Assembly (NCBI RefSeq): GCF_000526335.1
Contig: NZ_JAFW01000001.1
Location: 2,170,001 to 2,234,000, forward strand
From: Arthrobacter sp. 31Y
GTDB lineage: Bacteria; Actinomycetota; Actinomycetes; Actinomycetales; Micrococcaceae
Length of the DNA stretch: 64,000 nt
Direction: 5' to 3'
The translations under genes and the position numbers were made by a program. Shown here one piece after another: positions 49,705 to 58,230 of the stretch. Below the pieces are notes generated by a model. That model did not search any database. It worked only from the letters and a program-made list of their open reading frames with translations, and was not told where the DNA came from. Every line of letters begins with the position of its first letter. Position 1 is the first letter of the stretch.

Positions 49705-49746
49705 AAGAGGCCCCCACGCTGCAGAACTGCAGGGTGGGGGCCTCTT
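49705..49746. terminator. Strong bidirectional hairpin
   Basis: The outer arms AAGAGGCCCCCAC / GTGGGGGCCTCTT (13 bp perfect) enclose inner CTGCAG arms with an AA loop and one G-G mismatch. It lies between convergent genes and is unrelated in sequence to the five-copy family at 1-25 kb. Confidence 0.8.
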
Positions 49747-49759
49747 GTGCTTAGGGCAG

Positions 49760-50020
49760 TTACGCCTTCTTGCGCGTGACCAGTCCCCAGATGATGAGGA
49801 CCAGCAGTGCGCCACCGATGGCGAGCAGCCAGGTGGAGAGCGACCAGAACTCGTTGATGCCCACCTTGAAGAGCGCGCTGCCAATCCAGCCACCCAGAAC
49901 GGCGCCCACAATGCCGAGGAGGATCGTGGAGATCCAGCCACCACCCTGCTTACCGGGCTTAATGGCCTTTGCGATGGCTCCGGCAATCAAACCCAAAACG
50001 ATCCAACCGATGAATCCCAT
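49760..50020 (-). CDS. GlsB/YeaQ/YmgE family stress-response membrane protein
   Basis: This 86-residue protein has the transglycosylase-associated family pattern: GFIGWIVLGLIAGAIAKAI then a Gly/Lys segment, ILLGIVGAVLGGWIG and a final helix (LLAIGGALLVLIIWGL). Three short membrane helices are predicted. Members are small general-stress proteins. It may belong to the same stress set as the following kinase and MarR genes. Confidence 0.82.
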   Translation of the reverse strand: MGFIGWIVLGLIAGAIAKAIKPGKQGGGWISTILLGIVGAVLGGWIGSALFKVGINEFWSLSTWLLAIGGALLVLIIWGLVTRKKA

Positions 50021-50094
50021 TTTTTATTCTCTCTTTCATAAAGGAGGCCCCAGTTCGGCATAAGGACGCATGCCGCTATCTGCCTGATTGTTGG

Positions 50095-51066
50095 CTACCA
50101 GCTGAGGCGTCGGAGCATACCGACGGCTTGGCTGGCAGACGGCCTGCCGGCAGGGCGGGGGTCAGTCATGGCATGAAGCACCATGGACCAGCGCCTCCGC
50201 ACCGTGCCGGGAATTCGGGGTTCCCTGAGAGTCCTTGCCACCATGGACTCCAAGGGAGGGCCTGGGAACGCTTTGGTTCCGGTCAGGCATTCGAGGGCAA
50301 CCAGGCCCAACGAGTAGATGTCGCTGGCGGTGGTGGACGGTCCGCCGCGCACCTCTTCAGGGCTGAGGTACTGCGGTGTGCCCGAAGAAGAGTTGGGCGC
50401 TGGGTGACGCCCGTTGAGAGCAATTCCAAAGTCGGCCAGTTTCGCGATTCCAAGCCCCTGCGGGTCTGAGGCAAAGTCCACGAGGATGTTGCCGGGCTTG
50501 ATGTCGTTATGGACAATCCCCCTGCGATGAACGTGGGCCAACGCCCGGGCAATGTCAGTCATCCACGCAGCCGCCTGCTCTGGAGACGCGGGGCTGTCCT
50601 TCATGATCCACCGCAGGTCCTTGCCGCCCACCAGATCCATCACCACGTAGTTGCGGCTTTCCTGGTTGTGGCCGGCGGACGGGTCAGCACAGTGTCCGGT
50701 GTCTCCGCAGTCTCCCGAGTCTCCCGAGTCTCCCGAGTTCAGGATCCGGACAATATTCTTGTGCCTCAGGCGTCCATGGATGTCGAGCTCGCGCCGAAAA
50801 GGAGCATCATCCGTGGAGTCGGTTGATCTGAAAATCTTGACCGCTACCGCCCTGCCGGTATCCAGATCCCATGCCTCGTTGACGTATGCCTCCGAGCCTC
50901 CACCCAGTTGGGCGCCAAGCTGGTAGCGACCTCCAAGCACCACGTCCGGCTGGCCAGCGTTTACCCGTGCAGCTGCAGCCCCGCGATCAGTCCCAGTCCC
51001 GGCCACGCGTTCAGTGCAGACGGCCCCGCGATCAGCGCGGACGGCCGCCCGTTCAAGGAGCGTCAC
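50095..51066 (-). CDS. Atypical Ser/Thr protein kinase with HND catalytic loop
   Basis: The start is taken at GTG 51066, whose GTGA overlaps the upstream gene's stop, giving 323 residues. A kinase domain with LGGGSEAYVNEAWD (variant Gly loop), VAVKIF, VHNDIKPGNILV, LADFGIAL and SSGTPQYLSPEE covers nearly the whole protein. The catalytic loop is HND, not HRD, so it is a non-RD kinase. No membrane segment is present. A Ser-Gly-Asp repeat insertion follows the fourth strand. Confidence 0.8.
   Translation of the reverse strand: MTLLERAAVRADRGAVCTERVAGTGTDRGAAAARVNAGQPDVVLGGRYQLGAQLGGGSEAYVNEAWDLDTGRAVAVKIFRSTDSTDDAPFRRELDIHGRLRHKNIVRILNSGDSGDSGDCGDTGHCADPSAGHNQESRNYVVMDLVGGKDLRWIMKDSPASPEQAAAWMTDIARALAHVHRRGIVHNDIKPGNILVDFASDPQGLGIAKLADFGIALNGRHPAPNSSSGTPQYLSPEEVRGGPSTTASDIYSLGLVALECLTGTKAFPGPPLESMVARTLREPRIPGTVRRRWSMVLHAMTDPRPAGRPSASQAVGMLRRLSW
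50711..50737 (-). repeat. 9-bp tandem repeat inside the kinase
   Basis: TCTCCCGAG is repeated three times exactly, with related units on the 5' side (50696-50710). It encodes Asp-Ser-Gly repeats in the kinase N-lobe. Changes of one unit keep the frame. Confidence 0.75.
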
Positions 51067-51473
51067 TGAAGGAGGGAATCGATTTCGGTGCCCGGGACTC
51101 CAGTCACCTCGGCCAGAGCGCGAGGGTCGACACCGGCGTCGACCGCTTTTTTGAAGGCCAGCTCCAGCGTGTTCTGGGCGATTTCCAGTTCGTGCTGCAG
51201 GCTCTGGCGGCGGAGAGCCGCGATCCATACGCCGCTCACGGGATCCAGGGCGTCGATGTCCATGCGGAAGCCGCACCCGCAGGCCCACTCTGGCCAGATC
51301 GGTTCCACTGCGACCCACTGCATGGCGTCGTAGGATGGTCCGGCGGAGATTGCCATATGGGAACCGCAGTGGACGGGCCCCTGCGGAATGACCTGTTCCG
51401 TGACGATTTCCACAATGTCCACGGTATTTTCAGCCACTGGTGTGGAGCTAGGTTCACGCAGCGCGACTGTCAT
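51063..51473 (-). CDS. Hypothetical protein co-transcribed with the kinase
   Basis: The 136-residue protein has a Cys-rich central section (HCGSHM, ACGCGFRM), possibly a metal site, and a C-terminal helix-rich part (ALRRQSLQHELEIAQNTLEL, then VDPRALAEVTGVPGTEIDSL) that looks like a small helix-turn-helix. GGAGA precedes the ATG at 51473. Its stop overlaps the kinase start (GTGA), so the two are an operon. Function unknown; a kinase partner or substrate is plausible. Confidence 0.6.
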   Translation of the reverse strand: MTVALREPSSTPVAENTVDIVEIVTEQVIPQGPVHCGSHMAISAGPSYDAMQWVAVEPIWPEWACGCGFRMDIDALDPVSGVWIAALRRQSLQHELEIAQNTLELAFKKAVDAGVDPRALAEVTGVPGTEIDSLLQ

Positions 51474-51490
51474 CGTTCTCTCCCACACAT

Positions 51491-51535
51491 TTACTAGTAA
51501 GTAGCTTGGCTATCTAGTTATATGTGTACTTACTA
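51491..51535. promoter_or_regulatory. AT-rich operator-like region upstream of the kinase operon
   Basis: TTACTAGTAA is a perfect 10-bp palindrome (51491-51500), and AGTAAGTA / TACTTACT form a wider inverted repeat (51496-51503, 51527-51534). It is one of the most AT-rich patches in the window and lies just before the hypothetical-kinase operon. The adjacent MarR protein is the likely binder. Confidence 0.45.
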
Positions 51536-51553
51536 CTTAAAGTCCAGCCGGGG

Positions 51554-52051
51554 CTACGTGGCCACGCTGTCAACCGCGCCGCGCATACGCCTGAGGAAGT
51601 CCACCACCACTGCCGATTCCTCGGGATTGAGGGTCCCCGCGACTTCCATCATCCGGGTATGCATATCACCCAAAGTGCTGCGGACCTCTTGGTCCGATCC
51701 CGGGGTGGGCTTGAGGATCAGGGCTCGCCGATCAGTGGGGTGCGGTTCACGCGTGACATATCCGGACCTGACCAGCCGGTCCACCAGTGACGTCATGGAC
51801 GCAGAGGTCATTCCCAAGCGCACGGTCAGCTCTTTGGGCCCAACGTCCCTTCCCGCGCGCTCAGCCTCCAGCAGGTACCTGAGAGCCAGGAGATCTGTTT
51901 CGCCCATGCCCATGGAAGCCTGCGTTCGCCGCCGCATGTCAGCCTCGGCCGAGCGGTAGTCCCTGAGGGCGTTCAGGACGTCCACGGCGCCCATCTGCTT
52001 GCGGCTTTCCAGCCCGTACCAATAGCCCTGACGCTCACTTCTGTCGCTCAT
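51554..52051 (-). CDS. MarR-family transcriptional regulator
   Basis: The 165-residue protein carries a winged HTH (GPKELTVRLGMTSASMTSLV, then DRLVRSGYVTREPHPTDRRA) typical of MarR regulators, which sense phenolics, oxidants or antibiotics. The ATG at 52051 has AAAGGA 7 nt upstream. The inverted repeat 10-40 bp upstream of the start suggests autoregulation. It is followed on the same strand by the hypothetical-kinase operon. Confidence 0.85.
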   Translation of the reverse strand: MSDRSERQGYWYGLESRKQMGAVDVLNALRDYRSAEADMRRRTQASMGMGETDLLALRYLLEAERAGRDVGPKELTVRLGMTSASMTSLVDRLVRSGYVTREPHPTDRRALILKPTPGSDQEVRSTLGDMHTRMMEVAGTLNPEESAVVVDFLRRMRGAVDSVAT

Positions 52052-52061
52052 CACCAGTCCT

Positions 52062-52093
52062 TTGGTAGACATGTATCTCGCTTGTCTAACCAA
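52062..52093. promoter_or_regulatory. Inverted repeat upstream of marR
   Basis: TTGGTAGACA (52062-52071) and TGTCTAACCAA (52083-52093) are complementary except for one extra base, separated by 11 bp. It lies immediately upstream of the MarR start codon. Confidence 0.45.
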
Positions 52094-52147
52094 TCGATAC
52101 TAGGTGATTTGTTCCCGCGGCGCTGACCGCTTCAGTTCGCCGTGACG

Positions 52148-53194
52148 CTACTCACCCGGTTCAACGGCCCGCAATCGCCGCCAAACAGCCGGAGCCACCA
52201 CCACCGCAACGCCGACGGCGGCACCAATGACGGTCTCGATGATGCGGTCGCGCAGCAGCAAAGCAGGATCAACCGGAGCCGCCAACAGCGTGGCAATCAA
52301 AGCAAGCGGCGTCACGAAAACCTGCGCCACCAGGTACTGGCGCGCAATGAACATTTCCGCCCCGAACTGGCACGCCGCAATGACCAAAACCATGGCCCAC
52401 GGCGCCGGATTCAGCCAGAGAATGCCGGCCAGCAGGACCAGCCCGATCACCGTTCCGGCGATCCTTTGGATGCCACGGCTCACCCTGTGCCGGGTGGAGT
52501 GACCCACCAGGGGAACTACAGCCGCCACCATGGCCCAGTAGGTGTGCCCGAAACCGAGCCGCTCCCCCACCAACGTTGCGATGGTTCCTGCCAAACCGGC
52601 GGCCACCAAGTAGCCGCCGCCTTCGAGCCAGATTGCCCGGCGCTCAGCTGCGGTGTGCCGGATAGGCGGCGGCCGTTTCCACGGTGTTCTGTGGCTTTTG
52701 AGCACCCGCGATGACATACCGATCAGCAGGCAAAAGACCGTAGTCCCCACCGCTACCGCCATGGCTTCCCAGAGGGGCGGCTGCGCGGCGATCGAGGCAA
52801 TGGCAGCGAAGGCAAAGATGTGAAAGAGCGAGCCGCCGGGGCGGAGTCTCCACGCTGCCACCACCACGGAGCACGCGCCAGCCACAAGAGTGGTGGCTGC
52901 CGTCAGCAGCCAGGAATAAGCGGCACCTTCGATGCCTCCGGCTTGAGCCAGGCGGGCCATGAGCGTGGCCAGGAGAATGATGAAAAGCATGAAGCCGCCG
53001 GCGCGCAACTGGCTCCGGAAACGAACGCTATGGGGCTCGTTCCGCCCATAAATTCCGGTGAACGCACCAAACGACGCAAACACGGCCAGGTCCAGCCGCC
53101 CCAACAGCGTCAAGGTAATCAGCGGAACAAACACACCTACAGCGCAGCGGAGTGCGGGATGGTGGTCCTTGTTTCCAGGACCCATCGTGAACAT
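52148..53194 (-). CDS. FUSC-family membrane protein (aromatic acid/fusaric acid efflux type)
   Basis: The protein has about 348 residues with two blocks of membrane helices and the FUSC pattern: ALRCAVGVFVPLITLTLLGR at the start, FASFGAFTGIYGRNEP, then GYLVAAGLAGTIATLVGERLGFGHTYWAMVAAVVPLVG. The family includes fusaric acid resistance and aromatic acid efflux proteins. The start is uncertain: ATG 53194, ATG 53185 or TTG 53212 are all possible. Confidence 0.8.
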   Translation of the reverse strand: MFTMGPGNKDHHPALRCAVGVFVPLITLTLLGRLDLAVFASFGAFTGIYGRNEPHSVRFRSQLRAGGFMLFIILLATLMARLAQAGGIEGAAYSWLLTAATTLVAGACSVVVAAWRLRPGGSLFHIFAFAAIASIAAQPPLWEAMAVAVGTTVFCLLIGMSSRVLKSHRTPWKRPPPIRHTAAERRAIWLEGGGYLVAAGLAGTIATLVGERLGFGHTYWAMVAAVVPLVGHSTRHRVSRGIQRIAGTVIGLVLLAGILWLNPAPWAMVLVIAACQFGAEMFIARQYLVAQVFVTPLALIATLLAAPVDPALLLRDRIIETVIGAAVGVAVVVAPAVWRRLRAVEPGE

Positions 53195-53321
53195 TTCCGC
53201 TAAAGCCTTCAAGTGGCAGCTCGCCTTTCGTCGCAGGATCAAACGTACGACGGCGGCGCTGGCGTCCGATTCAAGGTTACGCCCGGGTTTTTGGGCAACC
53301 CCGGAATTGTGGGCGGATAGT

Positions 53322-53346
53322 GCCCCTCATCACGTGATGTTGGGGC
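53322..53346. terminator. Possible hairpin between FUSC and lipA genes
   Basis: GCCCC and GGGGC flank the perfect palindrome ATCACGTGAT. On the minus strand it lies about 120 bp beyond the lipA stop. No U tract follows. It could be a terminator or a protein-binding site for the FUSC gene. The sequence between it and lipA is G/T-rich with repeated GGTGTGGTGTTTAG. Confidence 0.35.
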
Positions 53347-53462
53347 GCAGGCCGCCTAGACCGGTTGCGGGAGTCTTTGTTGTCTTGGCTGTGGGTGCTG
53401 CTTGGCGGGGTGTGGTGTTTAGCGGGTGCTGTGTGGTGTTTGGGTGGTGCGGGGTGTGGTGT

Positions 53463-54470
53463 TTAGCCGTGGGCGGCGAGGATGGTGGAGGCTTCCTGGC
53501 GGGTGGTGCCGGAGGATTCGATGTGTGCCAGTGCGGCGGGGATTTCCCAGCCCTTCTTGCGCATCGCGGTGGCCCACAAACGCCCGGCACGGTAAGAGGA
53601 CCGCACCAACGGACCGGACATGACTCCGAGGAACCCGATCTCCTGGGCTTCTTCCTGGAGGTCCACGAATTCCTGGGGCTTGACCCACCGGTCCACCGGC
53701 AGGTGACGCTCGGACGGGCGCAGGTACTGGGTGATGGTGATCAAGTCACACCCGGCCCCGTGCAGGTCCCGCAGCGCTTCGGAGATTTCCTCGCGGGTCT
53801 CGCCCATGCCCAGGATCAGGTTGGACTTGGTCACCATGCCCAAATCCCGGCCCTGCGTGATCACATCGAGGGAGCGCTCGTACCGGAACGCCGGACGGAT
53901 CCGCTTGAAAATCCTCGGCACGGTCTCCACGTTGTGCGCGAACACCTCGGGCTTGGAATCACAGATCGCCGCGATGTGCTCGGGCTTGCCGGAGAAATCA
54001 GGGATCAGCAACTCCACCCCGGTGCCCGGGTTCAGTTCATGGATCTTCCGGACCGTTTCGGCGTACAACCAGACACCCTCATCGGCCAGGTCATCACGGG
54101 CCACCCCGGTCACCGTGGCGTACCGCAACTGCATCGCCTGGACACTGCGGGCCACCTTGGTGGGTTCGAACATGTCCACCGGGGACGGTTTACCAGTATC
54201 GATCTGGCAGAAATCACAGCGCCGGGTGCACTCGGACCCGCCGATCAGGAATGTCGCTTCCTTGTCTTCCCAGCACTCAAAAATGTTCGGGCAGCCGGCC
54301 TCCTCACACACCGTGTGCAGGCCTTCCTTCTTCACCAGGTTCTTGAGCTGAACAAACTCCGGCCCCATCTGGACCTTGGCCTTGATCCACTCAGGCTTAC
54401 GTTCAACCGGGACCGCCGAGTTACGCTGCTCAACGCGCAGCAACTTACGGCCTTCAGGTGCGAGTGTCAT
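53463..54470 (-). CDS. lipA: Lipoyl synthase
   Basis: The 335-residue radical SAM enzyme has the auxiliary cluster motif [12 protein letters not shown] and the radical SAM motif CTRRCDFC. It inserts two sulfurs into octanoyl chains on lipoyl domains. It lies downstream of sdaA and of the glycine-cleavage genes, whose GcvH subunit requires the lipoyl group, although its other clients (pyruvate and 2-oxoglutarate dehydrogenases) also need it. AAGGA precedes the ATG. lipB is not present in the window. Confidence 0.95.
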   Translation of the reverse strand: MTLAPEGRKLLRVEQRNSAVPVERKPEWIKAKVQMGPEFVQLKNLVKKEGLHTVCEEAGCPNIFECWEDKEATFLIGGSECTRRCDFCQIDTGKPSPVDMFEPTKVARSVQAMQLRYATVTGVARDDLADEGVWLYAETVRKIHELNPGTGVELLIPDFSGKPEHIAAICDSKPEVFAHNVETVPRIFKRIRPAFRYERSLDVITQGRDLGMVTKSNLILGMGETREEISEALRDLHGAGCDLITITQYLRPSERHLPVDRWVKPQEFVDLQEEAQEIGFLGVMSGPLVRSSYRAGRLWATAMRKKGWEIPAALAHIESSGTTRQEASTILAAHG

Positions 54471-54522
54471 GACGTTCCTTCTTGTTTGTTATCAGAGGTC
54501 TGTGTGCGGGCGCTTGTGTTTG

Positions 54523-55923
54523 TCAGCATTCGACGACGTTGACAGCCAGGCCGCCCATCGCGGTTTCCTTGTACTTAGTGGACATGTCCTTGCCCGTCTC
54601 ACGCATCGTCACGATCACCTCATCCAACGACACCCGATGCGTCCCATCACCCCACAACGCCATCTTCGTAGCATTAATCGCCTTCGCCGCCGCGATCGCA
54701 TTCCGCTCAATACACGGAATCTGCACCAACCCCCCGATCGGATCACACGTCAACCCCAGATTATGCTCCATCGCAATCTCCGCAGCATTCTCCACCTGAC
54801 CCGGCGTACCACCCATCACCTCAGCCAAACCAGCAGCAGCCATCGACGACGCCGACCCCACCTCACCCTGACACCCCACCTCAGCACCCGAAATAGACGC
54901 CTGCTCCTTATACAACACACCCACAGCACCAGCCGCGAGCAAAAACTTCACCACCACATCATCCCGATCCTGCTGGCTGGCCTTGTCCATCCCCGGCGCG
55001 TAATTCAACGCGTAATACAACACCGCCGGAATAATCCCCGCAGCACCATTCGTCGGAGCCGTCACCACCCGGCCACCAGTGGCGTTCTCCTCATTGACCG
55101 CCAACGCGATCAGATTCACCCACTCCTGCCAATACTTCGGATCATTCCGGTCCTTATCCTCCTTCAGGAGCCGCTCCAACCAGTCAGGAGCACGACGACG
55201 AACCCGCAACCCACCCGGCAACACACCCTCACGCTTCAACGAGGTCTCAACACAGGCCTCCATCACCGACCAAATATGCAAAAGACCCTCACGGATCTCC
55301 GCCTCAGACCGGGACGCCCGCTCATTGATGAACATAATGTCGCTGATCCCCAACCCCTTGGACGCGCACCGGCCCAACAACTCCGCCGCCGTCCTAAACG
55401 GCAACGGCAACTCCTTCTTCGACTCCTCAAGATCCTCAAGGGCCGCGTCTTCCTCACCCTCCCGGACAATAAACCCACCACCCACCGAGAAAAACGTCGC
55501 CTCCCGCAACACGTTCCCCTCAGCATCAGAAACAGCAAACTTCATCCCATTGGTATGTCGCGGCAACACCGTCAACGGATGCAGGACCATGTCTTCCAGG
55601 GCGTAGTCGAGGAGCACGCCGCCAGCTAGGTTGAGCTTCCCCGTGTCAGCAATGGATGCCAACCGCTCCTCCACCTCGTCAGGCAGGATCTTCTCGGGTT
55701 CAAACCCTTCGAGCCCGAGAAGCACAGCAGTGAAGGTCCCGTGTCCCTTGCCCGTCGCGGCCAAGGATCCATAGAGATCAACCCGTAGCGCCGCGACGGA
55801 ATCGAGCACGCCGGACTCACTCAACTCAGCAGCAAACACCGCCCCAGCACGCATCGGCCCCACAGTATGAGAACTCGACGGACCAATACCCACAGAGAAC
55901 AGATCAAAGACCCCAACGGCCAT
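54523..55923 (-). CDS. sdaA: L-serine ammonia-lyase (iron-sulfur type)
   Basis: This 466-residue single-chain L-serine dehydratase starts with [20 protein letters not shown]. The Cys residues expected to hold the 4Fe-4S cluster lie in [18 protein letters not shown] and QIPCIERN. It deaminates L-serine to pyruvate. About 960 bp of the gene (54600-55565) has a very different base composition on its strand from the flanking parts, suggesting recombination or another local pressure. AGGAAA precedes the ATG. Confidence 0.93.
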   Translation of the reverse strand: MAVGVFDLFSVGIGPSSSHTVGPMRAGAVFAAELSESGVLDSVAALRVDLYGSLAATGKGHGTFTAVLLGLEGFEPEKILPDEVEERLASIADTGKLNLAGGVLLDYALEDMVLHPLTVLPRHTNGMKFAVSDAEGNVLREATFFSVGGGFIVREGEEDAALEDLEESKKELPLPFRTAAELLGRCASKGLGISDIMFINERASRSEAEIREGLLHIWSVMEACVETSLKREGVLPGGLRVRRRAPDWLERLLKEDKDRNDPKYWQEWVNLIALAVNEENATGGRVVTAPTNGAAGIIPAVLYYALNYAPGMDKASQQDRDDVVVKFLLAAGAVGVLYKEQASISGAEVGCQGEVGSASSMAAAGLAEVMGGTPGQVENAAEIAMEHNLGLTCDPIGGLVQIPCIERNAIAAAKAINATKMALWGDGTHRVSLDEVIVTMRETGKDMSTKYKETAMGGLAVNVVEC

Positions 55924-56038
55924 GGTGATTTCCTAACGACGTACAACGAATAGAACCCGCCCCGCCCCCAACAAACGGAGCGGACCCTCAAACCCAGATC
56001 AACAAACCCGGCCCAACAAGCCCACGAACCCGACCCTC

Positions 56039-56108
56039 GCCATTCCGGGGGTTCGCTGCCCACCATGCCGTGCGCACGGCACATCCGGCAGGGAACCCCC
56101 GAAATGGC
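56039..56108. repeat. 70-bp nested palindrome, copy 1
   Basis: The outer arms CGGGGGTTCGCTGCC (56046-56060) and GGCAGGGAACCCCCG (56087-56101) pair at 14 of 15 positions and extend outward through GCCATT/AATGGC. Inside sits the perfect palindrome GCCGTGCGCACGGC (56067-56080). Together they fold into a stem with a second inner hairpin. Confidence 0.7.
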
Positions 56109-56201
56109 CAGGACGACCAACTCATTCCCAAACCAACCCCGCGCCCAACGACCACCCTCGGCAGCCAGGCCCATTCCTCAAACAAACGAACCCCGACCCC
56201 C

Positions 56202-56273
56202 GCCCATTCCGGGGGTTCGCTGCCCACCATGCCGTGCGCACGGCACGTCCCGCAGGGAACCCCCGAATCGGCC
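56202..56273. repeat. 70-bp nested palindrome, copy 2
   Basis: This copy starts 164 bp after copy 1. The left arm CGGGGGTTCGCTGCC (56210-56224) and the inner palindrome GCCGTGCGCACGGC (56231-56244) are identical to copy 1. The right arm is CGCAGGGAACCCCCG (56251-56265), one base different. Confidence 0.7.
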
Positions 56274-56447
56274 AGCAGTGCGGGCCCAACACTGGGGGAC
56301 CGCCAGCCCCTGTGGGTCGGCATCCGGAAGCGGGCGTCCAAGGGAGCTTCGCGTCCGCCCAGCGGGCGCCCAAGCGACCGAACCCGCGGAGGATGCCGGA
56401 CCACCGGGAGAGCCCGGGCAACCCCGGGCCAACCAGGCCGAAGACAC

Positions 56448-57767
56448 TCAGCCCAGGTTCGCAACTCCCGGGTACAACGGGTGCGCCGCAGCTAGAACCT
56501 CAACGCGGTGACGCAGCCCGGAAAGGTCCGCATCGGCGTCGGCGATCAGTACCTCGGCGATGATGTCCGCGACCTCGCGGAAGGCTGCTTCGCCGAAGCC
56601 GCGCGTAGCCAAGGCCGGGGTGCCGATCCGGAGGCCGGAGGTGACCATGGGCGGGCGGGGGTCGAACGGGACGGCGTTGCGGTTGACGGTGATGTCGATC
56701 GCGGCGAGGCGGTCTTCGGCTTGCTGGCCGTCGAGTTCGCAGTTACGCAGGTCCACCAGGACCAGGTGCACGTCCGTTCCACCGGAGACAACGGAGATGC
56801 CCTTCCCGGCAACGTCCGGCTGCACCAAGCGCTCGGCGAGGATCCGGGCCCCCGCAAGGACACGTTCCTGACGCTCACGGAACTCTTCCGAGGCTGCGAT
56901 CTTGAATGCGACAGCCTTGCCGGCGATGACGTGCTCCAGCGGTCCGCCCTGCTGGCCCGGGAACACGGCCGAGTTGATCTTTTTGGCGATCTCGGCGTCG
57001 TTGGAGAGGATGATGCCGCCGCGCGGACCGGCGAGCGTCTTGTGTGTCGTGGACGTGGTGACGTGGGCGTGCGGGACGGGCGAAGGGTGCAGTCCGGCGG
57101 CCACCAGGCCCGCGAAGTGGGCCATATCCACCATCAGGTAGGCGCCGACGGAATCGGCAATCCGGCGGAATTCAGCGAAGTCCAGCTGCCGCGCATATGC
57201 GGACCAGCCGGCAACGATCAGTGCCGGTTTGTGCTCCTGTGCCAGGCGCTCAACCTCGGCCATGTCCACGGTGTGCGTGTCCTCGCGGACGCCGTAGGGA
57301 ACCACGTTGTAGAGCCTGCCGGAGAAGTTGATCCGCATGCCGTGCGTGAGGTGCCCGCCGTGAGCCAGATTCAGGCCCATGATGGTGTCGCCGGGCTTGA
57401 TCAACGCGTGCATCACAGAGGCGTTGGCCTGCGCGCCGGAGTGTGGCTGGACGTTCGCGTAGTCGGCCCCGAACAGGGACTTGATGCGGTCGATCGCGAG
57501 CTGCTCGATCACATCGACGTGCTCACAGCCACCGTAGTAGCGCTTGCCCGGGTAACCTTCGGCGTACTTGTTGGTCAGGACGGAGCCCTGTGCCTGCATT
57601 ACGGCCACGGCGGTGTGGTTCTCCGAGGCGATCATTTCCAGGCCGTCGCGCTGGCGACCCAGTTCGTCGTCGATCTTCACGGCGATCTCGGGATCCAGCT
57701 CGGACAGCTGGGCATCCAGCGACGCCGACATTACCTGCTGGTACTCAGTGACAGATACCGGGTTCAC
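56448..57767 (-). CDS. glyA: Serine hydroxymethyltransferase
   Basis: The 439-residue PLP enzyme shows [34 protein letters not shown], then [16 protein letters not shown] with the Schiff-base Lys in THKTL. It interconverts glycine and serine with 5,10-methylene-tetrahydrofolate supplied by the glycine cleavage system. Start GTG 57767 overlaps the gcvH stop and has GGAG upstream; the longer frame to 57848 would overlap gcvH extensively. Confidence 0.95.
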   Translation of the reverse strand: MNPVSVTEYQQVMSASLDAQLSELDPEIAVKIDDELGRQRDGLEMIASENHTAVAVMQAQGSVLTNKYAEGYPGKRYYGGCEHVDVIEQLAIDRIKSLFGADYANVQPHSGAQANASVMHALIKPGDTIMGLNLAHGGHLTHGMRINFSGRLYNVVPYGVREDTHTVDMAEVERLAQEHKPALIVAGWSAYARQLDFAEFRRIADSVGAYLMVDMAHFAGLVAAGLHPSPVPHAHVTTSTTHKTLAGPRGGIILSNDAEIAKKINSAVFPGQQGGPLEHVIAGKAVAFKIAASEEFRERQERVLAGARILAERLVQPDVAGKGISVVSGGTDVHLVLVDLRNCELDGQQAEDRLAAIDITVNRNAVPFDPRPPMVTSGLRIGTPALATRGFGEAAFREVADIIAEVLIADADADLSGLRHRVEVLAAAHPLYPGVANLG

Positions 57768-58147
57768 AGTTCTCCACCGTTCGTTGCAGCGTATTCCTCG
57801 GCCGACATGAGCGGCCCTTCCTCTGTGGCGGCCACCTTGAACAGCCAACCGGCACCGTAAGGATCGTTGTTGATCAGCGCCGGATCGCCGACGACGGCGT
57901 CGTTGATCTCGGTCACCTCACCGGTCACCGGCGAGTACAGGTCCGACACCGACTTCGTCGATTCCACCTCGCCACACGTCTCGCCTGCGGTCACAGTGGA
58001 GCCAACCTCGGGCAGGTCCACATACACAATGTCGCCCAGGGCATCAGCGGCAACCGCGGAAATCCCGATCCCCACAGGCCCGTCGCCATCAACGGCAACC
58101 CACTCGTGCTCAGCCGAGTACTTCAATTCAGCAACTACCTTGCTCAT
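57764..58147 (-). CDS. gcvH: Glycine cleavage system H protein
   Basis: The 127-residue protein has the lipoylation site [18 protein letters not shown], with the Lys in the ESTKS motif carrying lipoate. It shuttles the aminomethyl group between GcvP, GcvT and the dihydrolipoyl dehydrogenase (L protein, not encoded here). The ATG has AAGGAA upstream. It lies between gcvT and glyA. Confidence 0.95.
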   Translation of the reverse strand: MSKVVAELKYSAEHEWVAVDGDGPVGIGISAVAADALGDIVYVDLPEVGSTVTAGETCGEVESTKSVSDLYSPVTGEVTEINDAVVGDPALINNDPYGAGWLFKVAATEEGPLMSAEEYAATNGGEL

Positions 58148-58230
58148 TCCAATTCCTTCTTTCTGAGAGTTTTTGTACAGCTGATGCCCTCAAGAGGGCG
58201 TCATTAGGGCGTTATGTGTACACAAACTCC

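Larger units (their letters stand above)
55924..56447. other. 524-bp gap with repeated nested palindromes
   Basis: The gap separates glyA from sdaA on the minus strand. It holds two copies of a 70-bp nested palindrome, described separately, and a G+C-rich stretch with GGCATCC / GGATGCC outer arms near 56320-56397. Frames open on both strands through the repeats look like by-products of the palindromes. No convincing gene is seen. Confidence 0.5.

Noticed and set aside
51067..51318. 84-residue N-terminal extension of the second Ser/Thr kinase
   Set aside because: It is an Arg/Gly-rich shadow of the upstream hypothetical gene; the GTGA overlap at 51066 gives a natural start.
55988..56563. Overlapping frames of 77-158 codons on both strands in the glyA-sdaA gap
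   Set aside because: They run through the palindromes, contain matching repeated peptides from the two copies, have no ribosome sites and no recognisable domains.
57768..57848. Longer glyA start
   Set aside because: It would overlap gcvH by about 80 bp; GTG 57767 with GGAG upstream is the better start.
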